A stretch of 38,621 nt of DNA from Streptomyces fuscigenes (GCF_021556455.1 NZ_JAKGCV010000011.1:1-38621), one strand, 5' to 3'. Positions 15,104 through 23,896 are shown, counted from the stretch's first letter. Numbers and translations are program-made. Notes: generated by a model not told the origin, from the letters alone.

Positions 15104-15121
15104 GGTGTTACCGGTAACACC
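15104..15121. promoter_or_regulatory. 18-bp perfect palindrome, probable operator
   Basis: GGTGTTACCGGTAACACC reads the same on both strands. It lies 73 bp upstream of the VOC start and 31 bp upstream of the CGNR-type regulator start. Its symmetry and place between divergent genes fit a dimeric repressor site, most simply for the adjacent regulator. Confidence 0.7.
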
Positions 15122-15152
15122 ACTCAAGCAGTAACGAGGTACCGTCGCAAGC

Positions 15153-15644
15153 ATGACCGACCGACCGTCCGCGCCCGAGGGGCTGCGGCTGATCGAGGAT
15201 CTCGTGAACACGCGGGACGTCGAGGACGGCACCGACGCCCTGGACTCGCCGGAGGGCCGCCGGCCGTACGGGCTGGCCGCGGCGGCCGTGCCGGAGGCGA
15301 AGCGGCTGCGCGAGGCGCTGCGCGCGGCCCTGCTGGCGCACGCGGGGCACGGCTCGGCGGAGGAACTGGACGCGCTGCTCGCGAACGTGACCCTGCGGGT
15401 CCGGGTCGACGCGGCGGGGACGGCGGCGGTCACGGCCTCGGGCGGCGATCTGCGCGCGCGGGTCGCCCAGGCGGTCGCGACGGCCTCGCTCGACGGCACC
15501 TGGCAGCGGCTGAAGGCGTGCGAGGCGGACACCTGCCAGTGGGCGTTCTACGACCGCAGCCCCGCGGGACGGCGCCGCTGGTGCTCGATGTCGGTGTGCG
15601 GAGCCCGCAACAAGATGCGCACCTACCGCGCCCGCCGCGCCTGA
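15153..15644 (+). CDS. CGNR-type zinc-finger regulator (with CGAR)
   Basis: A 163-residue protein of the ABATE/CGNR zinc-finger family, presumed transcriptional regulators. The N-terminal domain starts GLRLIEDLVNTRD. The C-terminal finger reads CEADTCQWAFYDRSPAGRRRWCSMSVCGARNKMRTYRAR, with four cysteines in the family pattern. The signature CGNR is CGAR here, so the Asn is replaced by Ala. ATG 15153 has a modest GAGG site 13 bases upstream. It probably acts on the palindrome at 15104-15121; this is inference. Confidence 0.9.
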   Translation: MTDRPSAPEGLRLIEDLVNTRDVEDGTDALDSPEGRRPYGLAAAAVPEAKRLREALRAALLAHAGHGSAEELDALLANVTLRVRVDAAGTAAVTASGGDLRARVAQAVATASLDGTWQRLKACEADTCQWAFYDRSPAGRRRWCSMSVCGARNKMRTYRARRA

Positions 15645-15768
15645 GAGCGGCCGCACCCGCCGGAAGTTCCCCGAGTCCGGGCGCGTCGGGAAGACGGGGC
15701 GCCCCGTGGGGAGTTCAGTGGGTGACCGATCGCGGCAGAGCAGATCGCGGCAGAACAGGGGACGGACC

Positions 15769-16209
15769 ATGACGACGCTGGACGACTTCGCGGGCCTCGC
15801 CCGCTCCGAGCAGGGCCTCGGCGTGGTGTCGACCGTGCGCGCCGACCACACGATCCAGACCTCGGTGGTCAACCTCGGGGTCATGAGGCATCCCGGGACG
15901 GGCGCCGACGTCGCGGCCTTCGTGACGTACGGCAGGGTCAAGCTGGCGAACCTCCGGGTCCGGCCCCGCCTCGCGCTGACCGTGCGCTCCGGCTGGAAGT
16001 GGGCGGCCCTGGAGGGCGGCGCCGAGATCATCGGCCCCGACGACCCCCGCGGCGGATTCGACGCGGACAGGATCCGGCTGCTGCTGCGGGAGATCTTCAC
16101 CGCGGCGGGCGGCACCCACGACGACTGGGACGCGTACGACGCCGTGATGGCCGCCGACCGCCGCGCGGCGGTCCTGGTGACGCCGGAGCGGATCTACGGC
16201 CGGGCCTGA
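15769..16209 (+). CDS. PPOX-class split-barrel protein, possibly F420-dependent
   Basis: A 146-residue pyridoxamine-phosphate-oxidase-like split-barrel flavin/deazaflavin-binding protein. LGVVSTVRADHTIQTSVVNLGVM and GRVKLANLRVRPRLALTV are the usual first and third strand regions, and the length fits the small F420-binding TIGR03618-like group. ATG 15769 follows GGGGA. Genes for the late steps of F420 synthesis (cofD, cofE) are in the same window, so F420 is likely available in this organism. Whether this protein binds F420, FMN or heme cannot be settled by eye. Confidence 0.82.
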   Translation: MTTLDDFAGLARSEQGLGVVSTVRADHTIQTSVVNLGVMRHPGTGADVAAFVTYGRVKLANLRVRPRLALTVRSGWKWAALEGGAEIIGPDDPRGGFDADRIRLLLREIFTAAGGTHDDWDAYDAVMAADRRAAVLVTPERIYGRA

Positions 16210-16350
16210 GCCGACGCCCCCCCGGACGAGCCCGGCCCGGACGAGCCCGCCCCGGGGGAGCGCTCGGGGGAGCGCTCGCCCTCGCGGAAGCACCCGCCGG
16301 GCCTGCCGTTCCGGGCCTGCCGCTCCGAGCCCGCCGCTCCGGGCCGGCCC

Positions 16351-16364
16351 GGGCCGCGCGGCCC
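16351..16364. terminator. palindromic hairpin between convergent genes
   Basis: GGGCCGCGCGGCCC is a perfect 14-bp palindrome in the 185-bp region between the PPOX-class gene and the ugd stop codon. Direct repeats (CGGACGAGCCCG twice, CGGGGGAGCGCT twice) lie just before it. A terminator role for either strand is plausible, but there is no U-tract. Confidence 0.35.
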
Positions 16365-16394
16365 CCGGGCCACTGCCCCGGGGCCCCGGCGTGC

Positions 16395-17738
16395 TCAGGC
16401 GTTCGGGCGGCCCATCGCGCGGTACGTCCAGCCGGCCGCGCGCCACAGGGAGGCGTCCAGCACGTTGCGGCCGTCGAGCACCACGCGGGTCGCGGCGAGC
16501 GCGCCCAGCTCCTCGGGGTCCAGCTCGCGGAACTCGCGCCACTCCGTGAGGTGCAGCACCACGTCCGCGCCGCGCACCGCCTCGCGCGCGGTCGGCGCGT
16601 AGCCCAGCGTCGGGAAGACGCGGCGCGCGTTGTCCATGCCCTTCGGGTCGTAGACGGTGACCTGCCCGCCCTGGAGGTGGATCTGCCCGGCCACGTTCAG
16701 GGCCGGGGAGTCGCGCACGTCGTCGCTGTCCGGCTTGAACGTCGCGCCGAGCACCGCGACCCGCTTGCCGAGGAACGAGTCGCCGCCGACCGCCTCGCGC
16801 GCCATGTCGACCATGTGGCCCCGGCGGCGCATGTTGACCGAGTCGACCTCCCTCAGGAAGGTCAGCGCCTGGTCGGCGCCGAGCTCGCCCGCGCGGGCCA
16901 TGAAGGCGCGGATGTCCTTCGGCAGGCAGCCGCCGCCGAAGCCGATCCCCGCACGCAGGAACTTCTTCCCGATCCGGTCGTCGTGGCCGAGGGCCTCCGC
17001 GAGCGTCGCGACGTCGCCGCCCGCCGCCTCGCACACCTCGGCCATCGCGTTGATGAAGGAGATCTTCGTGGCGAGGAAGGAGTTCGCCGACGCCTTCACG
17101 AGCTCGGCCGTCGCGTAGTCCGCGACGACGAAGGGGGTGCCCTCTGCGACCGGCTGGGCGTAGACCTCGCGCAGGATCTTCTCGGCCCGCTCGCCGCGCA
17201 CGCCGACCACGATCCGGTCCGGGTGCAGGGTGTCGTCGACGGCGTAGCCCTCCCGCAGGAACTCCGGGTTCCAGGCCAGCTCGACCTGGTCGCCCGCGGG
17301 CGCCAGCTCCGCGATGCGCGCGGCGAGCCGCTCCGCGCTGCCCACCGGCACCGTCGACTTGCCGACGACGAGTGCGGGCCCCGTCAGGTGCGGCGCGAGC
17401 GAGTTGACCGCGCTGTCGACGTACGACATGTCGCAGGCGTACTCGCCCTGCCGCTGCGGCGTGTTCACGCAGACGAAGTGCACGTCGCCGAAGGCGGCCA
17501 CCTCGGCCCAGTCCATCGTGACCCGCAGCCGGCCCGAGGAGCCCTCGATCCCGGCGACGTGCTTGCGCAGCAGTTCCTCCAGGCCCGGCTCGTACATGGG
17601 GGCCCGGCCCTCGCGCAGGGCGTCGATCTTCGACTCGACGACGTCCAGTGCCAGCACCTCGAATCCGAGGTCCGCCATGGCCGCCGCGTGGGTCGCGCCG
17701 AGGTAGCCGGTGCCGATCACGGTGATCTTGAGGGCCAT
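16395..17738 (-). CDS. ugd: UDP-glucose 6-dehydrogenase
   Basis: A 447-residue enzyme oxidising UDP-glucose to UDP-glucuronate with two NAD+. The Rossmann motif VIGTGYLGATHAAAMADLGFEV is at the N-terminus, VGKSTVPVGS follows, then WNPEFLREG with Glu158, AELVKASANSFLATKISFIN with Lys215 and Asn219, and the catalytic Cys271 in GIGFGGGCLPKD. The C-terminal domain carries GATFKPDSDDVRDSPAL. ATG 17738 was chosen over 17750 because GGAG is well placed for it. The product is a precursor for acidic cell-wall or capsular glycans, which fits the LCP genes and glycosyltransferase that follow. It diverges from the acyl-CoA dehydrogenase gene. Confidence 0.95.
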   Translation of the reverse strand: MALKITVIGTGYLGATHAAAMADLGFEVLALDVVESKIDALREGRAPMYEPGLEELLRKHVAGIEGSSGRLRVTMDWAEVAAFGDVHFVCVNTPQRQGEYACDMSYVDSAVNSLAPHLTGPALVVGKSTVPVGSAERLAARIAELAPAGDQVELAWNPEFLREGYAVDDTLHPDRIVVGVRGERAEKILREVYAQPVAEGTPFVVADYATAELVKASANSFLATKISFINAMAEVCEAAGGDVATLAEALGHDDRIGKKFLRAGIGFGGGCLPKDIRAFMARAGELGADQALTFLREVDSVNMRRRGHMVDMAREAVGGDSFLGKRVAVLGATFKPDSDDVRDSPALNVAGQIHLQGGQVTVYDPKGMDNARRVFPTLGYAPTAREAVRGADVVLHLTEWREFRELDPEELGALAATRVVLDGRNVLDASLWRAAGWTYRAMGRPNA

Positions 17739-17837
17739 GTGCTGCTCCATATGCCTACGACGTCGGGACGCCGCCTGAGCATAGCCGCGCGCCCCGCTGT
17801 GCCCCGGCTCACCTATGCCATCGGGCCCGGAGCGCTC

Positions 17838-17843
17838 TAGTAT
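17838..17843 (+). promoter_or_regulatory. possible -10 element for the acyl-CoA dehydrogenase
   Basis: TAGTAT fits the -10 consensus and is followed by a conspicuously AT-rich stretch (GTTACTTAACGGTAGTTAGC, 17849-17868) that may hold an operator. No matching -35 is visible, so this is tentative. Confidence 0.3.
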
Positions 17844-17943
17844 CGGGGTTACTTAACGGTAGTTAGCATCCACGCAGAACCATCTCCGGAAAACCCCCTC
17901 TGGATACCGCCAGAGCGAGCAGCCTCCCTGGGAGTGAGAGACC

Positions 17944-19125
17944 GTGGCCGGATCGTCTGGGTCGTCGTCCTTTGACCTGTACCGCCCCGCCGAGGAGCAC
18001 GACGCGCTCCGGGAGGCCGTGCGCGGCCTCGCCGAGGCGAAGATCGCGCCGTTCGCCGCAGCCGTCGACGAGGAGGCCCGCTTCCCGCAGGAGGCGCTGG
18101 ACGCGCTCGTCTCGAACGACTTCCACGCCATCCACGTGCCGGAGGAGTACGGCGGCGCCGGCGGCGACGCGCTCGCCACGGTGATCGTGATCGAGGAGGT
18201 CGCCCGGGTGTGCGCCTCCTCCTCGCTGATCCCGGCCGTCAACAAGCTCGGCTCGCTCCCCGTCCTGCTCTCGGGCGGCGAGGAGCTGAAGCGCAGGTAC
18301 CTGGCGCCGCTCGCCGCGGGCGACGCGATGTTCTCGTACTGCCTGTCCGAGCCGGACGCGGGCTCCGACGCGGGCGGCATGAAGACCCGGGCCGTGCGCG
18401 ACGGCGACTCCTACGTGCTCAACGGCGTGAAGCGCTGGATCACGAACGCGGGCGTCTCCGAGTACTACACGGTCATGGCCGTCACCGACCCCGACAAGCG
18501 CACCAAGGGCATCAGCGCGTTCGTCGTGGAGAAGTCCGACGAGGGCGTGTCCTTCGGCGCCCCCGAGAAGAAGCTCGGCATCAAGGGCTCCCCGACGCGC
18601 GAGGTCTACCTCGACAACGTCCGCATCCCCGCCGACCGCATCATCGGCGAGGAGGGCACGGGCTTCGCCACCGCGATGAAGACGCTCGACCACACCCGCA
18701 TCACCATCGCGGCCCAGGCCCTCGGCATCGCGCAGGGCGCGCTGGACTACGCCAAGGACTACGTGCGCGAGCGCAAGCAGTTCGGCAAGCCGATCGGCGA
18801 CTTCCAGGGCGTCCAGTTCATGCTGGCCGACATGGCCATGAAGCTGGAGGCGGCCCGCCAGCTTACCTACGCGGCCGCCGCGCGCTCCGAGCGCGTGCAC
18901 CGCGGCTCCGCGAAGGAGGACCTGACCTTCTTCGGCGCCGCCGCGAAGTGCTACGCCTCCGACGCGGCCATGGAGATCACCACGGACGCGGTCCAGCTCC
19001 TCGGCGGCTACGGCTACACGCGGGACTACCCGCTGGAGCGCATGATGCGCGACGCCAAGATCACGCAGATCTACGAGGGCACGAACCAGGTCCAGCGCAT
19101 CGTGATGGCCCGCAACATCCCGTAG
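17944..19125 (+). CDS. acyl-CoA dehydrogenase
   Basis: A 393-residue FAD-dependent enzyme catalysing alpha,beta-dehydrogenation of acyl-CoA. The FAD/substrate loop reads YCLSEPDAGSDAGGMKTRA, followed by ITNAGVSEYY. The C-terminal helical domain has ERKQFGKPIGDFQGVQFMLADM and QLLGGYGYTRDYPLERMMRDAKITQIYEGTNQVQRIV, with the catalytic base Glu378 in YEGTNQ. This position is typical of short/medium-chain and branched-chain enzymes. The GTG start at 17944 has GGAG upstream. It sits alone between ugd and the LCP genes and ends at a bidirectional terminator. Chain-length preference is unknown. Confidence 0.95.
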   Translation: MAGSSGSSSFDLYRPAEEHDALREAVRGLAEAKIAPFAAAVDEEARFPQEALDALVSNDFHAIHVPEEYGGAGGDALATVIVIEEVARVCASSSLIPAVNKLGSLPVLLSGGEELKRRYLAPLAAGDAMFSYCLSEPDAGSDAGGMKTRAVRDGDSYVLNGVKRWITNAGVSEYYTVMAVTDPDKRTKGISAFVVEKSDEGVSFGAPEKKLGIKGSPTREVYLDNVRIPADRIIGEEGTGFATAMKTLDHTRITIAAQALGIAQGALDYAKDYVRERKQFGKPIGDFQGVQFMLADMAMKLEAARQLTYAAAARSERVHRGSAKEDLTFFGAAAKCYASDAAMEITTDAVQLLGGYGYTRDYPLERMMRDAKITQIYEGTNQVQRIVMARNIP

Positions 19126-19173
19126 TTCCCCGGCCCCCGGCCCCGGGGGGCCGCCGGCCGCGCACCGCACGGA

Positions 19174-19210
19174 AAGGGCCGCCGACCCCCCGAGGGAGCC
19201 GGCGGCCCTT
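19174..19210. terminator. bidirectional terminator between convergent genes
   Basis: AAGGGCCGCCG (19174-19184) and CGGCGGCCCTT (19200-19210) form a perfect 11-bp stem with a 15-base loop. A/T at the outer ends serve either direction: the acyl-CoA dehydrogenase from the left and the first LCP gene from the right. Confidence 0.8.
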
Positions 19211-19235
19211 CGACCCGCCGTTCGCCGTCCGCCGC

Positions 19236-20567
19236 TCAGTTGTCGGTGACGGTGACCTTGTCGCCGTTGTTCAGCTGGTTCACCAGCTCCTTGACCTTCG
19301 CCTGGTCCCACAGCAGGTTTCCGCCGCTGCTGCCGGAGATCGGCATCGTCATGGACACCCCGTCGCCGCCCGTGACGTCCTTCATCGCGAAGAACATCTT
19401 GGCCAGCGCGTACGGCGACATGTCCTTGTCGACGGTGAGCGTGTCCAGCCCCGCCCCGAGGGCCGGGTACAGGCGGAACGGGTTCAGGATCGTGCTCGGC
19501 GTCGCCGTCTGCGAAGCGAGCGCCGACAGGAACTTCTGCTGGTTCTTCTCCCGCTGCAGGTCGCTCGTAGCGAACGCGTGGCGCGTCCGGACGTACGCCA
19601 GGGCCTGCTGGCCGTTGAGCGTCTGCTCGCCGGCCTTGAAGTCGGCGCCCGAGTACTTGTCCTTGAAGCCCTGCGGCAGGTTCATGTCGACGCCGCCGAT
19701 CGCGTCCACGACGTTGGCGAAGCCGGAGAAGCCGATCTCGACGTAGTGGTCGATGCGCAGCCCGGTCTTCGCCTCGATCGTGCGGACGAGCAGCGTCGGG
19801 CCGTCCGTCGCGTACGCGGCGTTCAGCTTCATGTGCGTGTTCGGGTTGGCCGGGTACGTCTTGCCGGACTCGGCGCCCTGGAACGACGGGAGCGTTATGT
19901 CGGAGTCGCGGGGGAGCGAGATCAGCGTGGGACCGCCCGCACCCTCGTGCAGGATCATCATCGAGTCCGTGCGCTGGCCCTCGGCGCCGCCGGTGTGGAG
20001 CTGCTTCTCCTGCTCCTTCGTCATGCCCTTGCGGCTGTCGGAGCCGACGATCAGGTAATTGGTGCCGGCGCCCCCGTCGGGGCGGTCGATCACCTTCGAC
20101 AGGTCGACGTCCTTGTGCAGCTTGGAGTCGGCCCAGAAGTACGTGCCGATCGAGACGCCCAGCACCACGACGACGAGCGTGAGCACGCCGTACTTGATGC
20201 GGCGGCCCCAGTTCGCGGGACGCCGGGGCGCCGCGGCACGGCCGCCGGGGCCGTACGGGTCCGAGCCGTACGGGCCGCCGCCCGGGCCCCCGGGCCCGCC
20301 GCCCTGGTGGCCGTAGACCTGGCCGGTGTTGTAGCCGCTGTCGTAGCCCGGCGCGTACGACCCGCCCTGCCCGCCGTAGCCGTCGTCGTAGCCGGGGCCC
20401 TGCTGCTGCGGTACCCCGTACCGGCCGCGCTGGCGCGGCGGGACGCCTCCACGCTGGACGTGCGGCATCGAGCGAGCCCCCTCGGGCTCCGCGCTGGCGC
20501 TGCCGCGGCCGTAGCGCTCGGGGCGCTCGCCGCGTGCGCCGTTGAATCCTTCGGGCCACTCGTTCAT
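19236..20567 (-). CDS. LCP (LytR-CpsA-Psr) family glycopolymer ligase 1
   Basis: A 443-residue membrane-anchored LCP protein. Residues 1-120 are Gly/Pro/Tyr/Gln-rich and cytosolic, TM is about 125-146, and the LCP domain is extracellular. Catalytic and lipid-phosphate positions are present: VGSDSRKG, R199-T-D201 in RTDSMMILH, Arg220 in SLPRDS, and R327/R329 in VRTRH followed by QQKF. Such enzymes transfer lipid-linked glycopolymers to peptidoglycan. There is no LytR_C-like tail. ATG 20567 is used although no strong ribosome site precedes it. It is the first of five paralogues here, and with paralogue 5 it is one of two that keep the full R-x-D motif. Confidence 0.92.
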   Translation of the reverse strand: MNEWPEGFNGARGERPERYGRGSASAEPEGARSMPHVQRGGVPPRQRGRYGVPQQQGPGYDDGYGGQGGSYAPGYDSGYNTGQVYGHQGGGPGGPGGGPYGSDPYGPGGRAAAPRRPANWGRRIKYGVLTLVVVVLGVSIGTYFWADSKLHKDVDLSKVIDRPDGGAGTNYLIVGSDSRKGMTKEQEKQLHTGGAEGQRTDSMMILHEGAGGPTLISLPRDSDITLPSFQGAESGKTYPANPNTHMKLNAAYATDGPTLLVRTIEAKTGLRIDHYVEIGFSGFANVVDAIGGVDMNLPQGFKDKYSGADFKAGEQTLNGQQALAYVRTRHAFATSDLQREKNQQKFLSALASQTATPSTILNPFRLYPALGAGLDTLTVDKDMSPYALAKMFFAMKDVTGGDGVSMTMPISGSSGGNLLWDQAKVKELVNQLNNGDKVTVTDN

Positions 20568-20762
20568 GCGGACCAGTGTGCAGGCCCCGGCGGGGGCCCA
20601 TACAGATCATGGGTCAAATCGCACCGGCCCTGTTGCCAACCTGATGCAATGCCACCGGGATCCACACATCTGTGAGACGCGTCACCGAGCCGGAGCGAGC
20701 GAGGAGGGCCCGCCTCCTCCCGTACGCGGGGTCGCCGCGTGCCCACGGCCCGTCGATCCCCG

Positions 20763-20786
20763 GGCCCCGGAGAGGCCGCCGGAGCC
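20763..20786 (-). terminator. possible terminator after LCP gene 2
   Basis: GGCCCCGG (20763-20770) and CCGGAGCC (20779-20786) can form an 8-bp stem with one G-U pair, 29 bp beyond the LCP 2 stop codon. A second inverted repeat, TCAGGGGC/GCCCCTGA (20815-20822/20836-20843), overlaps the stop codon itself. Confidence 0.35.
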
Positions 20787-20814
20787 CCGGGACACGCTCA
20801 CGGGAGGGACGCGC

Positions 20815-22476
20815 TCAGGGGCAGACCACCGCGTCGCCCCTGATCGTGCCGAACGCGCCCTTCGGCGCCTCCTCGGCCCGCACCGGAGCCACCCCCGCGT
20901 ACTTCGAGCCCGCCACGACCCGCAGCGTCGCCCCCAGCCCCTTCACGGCCCTCAGCCGGCTGCCCGGCAGCGCCGCGGCCAGGGACCGGGCGGAGCGGTC
21001 CCAGCGCGGGTCGTACTCGACGACGGTCTCCGCGGCCTTCAGGGCGGGCTTCGTCGCCGGCCGGCGCGTGGTGTCGAAGCCGGTCGCCTTCAGCGCGTCG
21101 TCGACCCGCTTGCCGAGCCCGTCGGTCGCCGTGCCGTTGTAGACCTGCACGCGGATCCCGCCGGGCGCGACGTCCACGATCTTCCCCCGCTGCCGGGCCG
21201 GGGCCGCCGGGGCGCGCGGCGGGGCGAGGGGCCGGTCCGCGCGGACCTTCGCGAACAGCTGCTTCGCCCTGGCCGGGTCCCACCTGACCGCCGAGCCCAC
21301 CTCCTTGAGGTCGACGCCCTTCGCGGCCAGCGGCACGGAGGCGAACTCCGAGGAGGACGGCGAGAAGCCGCGCATCGCCCGGCCCAGGGCCAGCAGCTGC
21401 TCGGGCCCGAACCCGGCGTCGGCGCGCACCGAGTCCAGCGCCGCGGACACCACGCCCTGGAAGCGCACCGGGTTCAGCAGCACCCCGCTGTCCGTCGCCC
21501 GCGCGATCAGGGCGGCCACGAAGCGCTGCTGGCGCTGCATGCGCCCGAGGTCGGCGCTGCCGTCGCCGTCGATGTGCCGCGAGCGCACGTACTGCAGCGC
21601 CTCGCCGCCGTTCAGCCGGTGTGTGCCCGGGGCCAGGTCGAGACCGGTGTTGGTGTCCTTCAGCCGGCGCGGCGTGCAGATCTGCACGCCGCCGAGCGCG
21701 TCCACCGTCTTCATGAAGCTCGTGAAGTCGACCTCCAAGTAGTGGTCGACCTTCACGCCCGTCATCGACTCGACGGTCCTGACGGTGAGGGTCGGGCCGC
21801 CCTCGGCATAAGCCGCGTTGAGCTTCGCGGGATGCGTCCCCGCCGCCGCGCCGGAGCGGCCGGGGCGCGAGGGCAGCCGGGTGTAGCTGTCGCGGGGCAG
21901 GCTCACCACGCTCGCCCGCTTCCCGCCCTCCGACAGGTGCACCAGCATGATCGTGTCGGTGCAGTGGCAGGGCGCGCCGCCGAGCCGGTACCGCTGCTTC
22001 TGCGCCGGGCTGACCGTGGAGCGGTCGTCGGTGCCGACCAGCAGCAGGTTCATGCCGTGTCCCGGCGCCGGCCTGTTCTTCATGTCCTTGAAGGGGTCGA
22101 CGCGGCCGATCCCGTTGTCGACGCTCGTCACGACGGCGTGGCCGATGCCTCCGGCGCCGAGCACCAGCACCGAGAGCGTGGTCGCGAGCCTCGTACCCCA
22201 GCGGACCTTCCGGCCGGCGGGCATGCCGCGACGGCCGCCCGGACGCCGCCCCCGCGGCCCGGCGCCCCTCTGCGGCGGCGGGCCGCCGCGGCCGCCCGGC
22301 GGCCTGCCGCCGGTGACGCCGCCCCCGCTGCGGGGGGAGGGCGCGGCCGGGACGCCGCCCCGCGCGCGTTCCCCGCCCGGCGGCCGGCCTCCGCTGCGGT
22401 CGGCGCGGCGGGAGGGCCGGGGCGGGACGGGCACGGGTACCTCCGCGGGGCCGGTGGCGGACAGGGGGACGACCAC
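20815..22476 (-). CDS. LCP-family protein 2 with LytR_C-like tail
   Basis: 553 residues from GTG 22476. An Arg/Gly/Pro-rich cytosolic stretch (1-90) leads to TM about 95-116, then the LCP domain: LLVGTDDRST, C162-T-D164 in HCTDTIMLVH, Arg185 in SLPRDSY, and YVRSRH followed by RQQRF. Thus the R of the usual R-x-D motif is Cys. The C-terminal part (from about residue 440) contains VQVYNGTATDGLGKRVDDAL, the LytR_C pattern. The start is uncertain because the ribosome site is weak and the N-terminus is low-complexity. It diverges from the glycosyltransferase gene. Ligase activity is inferred from the family only. Confidence 0.88.
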   Translation of the reverse strand: MVVPLSATGPAEVPVPVPPRPSRRADRSGGRPPGGERARGGVPAAPSPRSGGGVTGGRPPGGRGGPPPQRGAGPRGRRPGGRRGMPAGRKVRWGTRLATTLSVLVLGAGGIGHAVVTSVDNGIGRVDPFKDMKNRPAPGHGMNLLLVGTDDRSTVSPAQKQRYRLGGAPCHCTDTIMLVHLSEGGKRASVVSLPRDSYTRLPSRPGRSGAAAGTHPAKLNAAYAEGGPTLTVRTVESMTGVKVDHYLEVDFTSFMKTVDALGGVQICTPRRLKDTNTGLDLAPGTHRLNGGEALQYVRSRHIDGDGSADLGRMQRQQRFVAALIARATDSGVLLNPVRFQGVVSAALDSVRADAGFGPEQLLALGRAMRGFSPSSSEFASVPLAAKGVDLKEVGSAVRWDPARAKQLFAKVRADRPLAPPRAPAAPARQRGKIVDVAPGGIRVQVYNGTATDGLGKRVDDALKATGFDTTRRPATKPALKAAETVVEYDPRWDRSARSLAAALPGSRLRAVKGLGATLRVVAGSKYAGVAPVRAEEAPKGAFGTIRGDAVVCP

Positions 22477-22665
22477 GGGAACCGTAGGCCCATACGATCA
22501 GCGGCAGCGGCCGTCGACCGGGCGGCACGCGCCCCTGTCCCCCGTTCGCGGTAACGTGACGCCCGCACCCCAGCTCCTGACCTCCGGTCCGCGCACCGAC
22601 CCGTCCGCCATGCCGCGTTTCGCGTTCCGCGCCGCCGAGGTCCCCATCAGGACCCGAAGGACCCC

Positions 22666-23709
22666 ATGTCTGACCACTCGCCCGCGGTCTCCGTGATCAT
22701 GCCGGTGCTCAACGAGGAACGTCATCTGAGGAACTCCGTCCGGCACATCCTGGAGCAGGAGTACGACGGCGAGATGGAGGTGGTCGTCGCGCTCGGCCCG
22801 TCCACGGACCGCACCGACGAGATCGCCGCGGAACTCGTGCGGGAGACCGCGGACGACCCCCGGGGCCGCCGCGTGCAGACCGTGCCGAACCCGACGGGCC
22901 GCACCCCCGCCGCCCTGAACGCGGCCATCGCGGCCTCCACGCACCCGATCGTCGTCCGCGTCGACGGCCACGGCATGCTCTCGCCGAACTACATCGCCAC
23001 CGCCGTCCGCCTCCTGGAGGAGACCGGTGCGCAGAACGTCGGCGGCATCATGCACGCCGAGGGCGAGACCTCCTGGGAGGAGGCCGTCGCCGCCGCCATG
23101 ACGTCGAAGATCGGCGTCGGCAACGCGGCCTTCCACACCGGCGGCGAGGCCGGCCCCGCCGAGACGGTCTACCTGGGTGTCTTCCGGCGCGAGGCGCTGG
23201 AGCAGCAGGGCGGCTACAACGTGGAGTTCATCCGCGCCCAGGACTGGGAGCTGAACTTCCGCATCCGCGAGGCGGGCGGCACGATCTGGTTCTCGCCCGA
23301 GCTGCGCGTCCAGTACCGCCCCCGGCCCTCGGTGCGCGCGCTCGCCACGCAGTACCGCAACTACGGGCGCTGGCGCCACGTCGTGGCGCGTTACCACGCG
23401 GGCTCCATCAACCTGCGCTACCTCGCCCCGCCGGTCGCGGTGTGCGCCATCGCGGCGGGCATCGTCGTCGGTGCGGCCCTGACCCCGTGGGCGTTCGTCG
23501 TGCCGGGCGCGTACGCGGCGGCCATCGTCGCGGGATCGGTGCCCGCGGGCAAGGGACTGCGGCTGCGCTCCCGCCTCCAGGTCCCGGTGGCGCTCGCCAC
23601 GATGCACATGGCCTGGGGCTACGGCTTCCTCACCAGCCCGCGCTCGCTGGCCAGGCGCGTGATCGCGAGCCGCCGCCCGTCCGCGCCGAAGGCCCCGACG
23701 GCCGCCTGA
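22666..23709 (+). CDS. family 2 glycosyltransferase (membrane-associated)
   Basis: 347 residues. The GT-A domain starts VSVIMPVLNEERHLRNSV, has the nucleotide-metal motif VRVDGHG and the acceptor region FIRAQDWELNFRIREAGG (an E/Q-D-x-E motif), then QYRNYGRWR, a relaxed Q-x-x-R-W. Two or three hydrophobic segments follow (about 250-320), so it probably works at the inner membrane face. It resembles ExoA-like succinoglycan transferases. ATG 22666 has AAGGA 5 bases upstream. Surrounded by LCP genes and near ugd, it likely builds a cell-wall glycopolymer. Sugar specificity is unknown. Confidence 0.92.
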   Translation: MSDHSPAVSVIMPVLNEERHLRNSVRHILEQEYDGEMEVVVALGPSTDRTDEIAAELVRETADDPRGRRVQTVPNPTGRTPAALNAAIAASTHPIVVRVDGHGMLSPNYIATAVRLLEETGAQNVGGIMHAEGETSWEEAVAAAMTSKIGVGNAAFHTGGEAGPAETVYLGVFRREALEQQGGYNVEFIRAQDWELNFRIREAGGTIWFSPELRVQYRPRPSVRALATQYRNYGRWRHVVARYHAGSINLRYLAPPVAVCAIAAGIVVGAALTPWAFVVPGAYAAAIVAGSVPAGKGLRLRSRLQVPVALATMHMAWGYGFLTSPRSLARRVIASRRPSAPKAPTAA

Positions 23710-23859
23710 GGGGCGCGGCGGGCCGCCTCGGGCGGGGTTTCGCCGGGGCCGGGCCGCACGCGAGAAGAGGCCGCGCCAGCGGCACACGACGCCCCGGCAG
23801 GACCCGGCCGCCAACAGCAAGCAGGACAGGCCGCCAACAGCAGCACGAGCCGTCACGAC

Positions 23860-23896
23860 GGAGAGGCCGCCCGACACCGAGCCGGGCGGCCTCTCC
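23860..23896. terminator. strong hairpin terminator after the glycosyltransferase
   Basis: A perfect 14-bp stem (23860-23873 with 23883-23896) encloses a 9-base loop and is followed by TGCTTCCT. It lies between convergent genes and can serve both directions. Confidence 0.8.

Noticed and set aside
17863-20610. 915-codon minus-strand open frame over the acyl-CoA dehydrogenase and LCP 1
   Set aside because: It is out of frame with LCP 1 and antisense to the dehydrogenase; both of those have clear family motifs.
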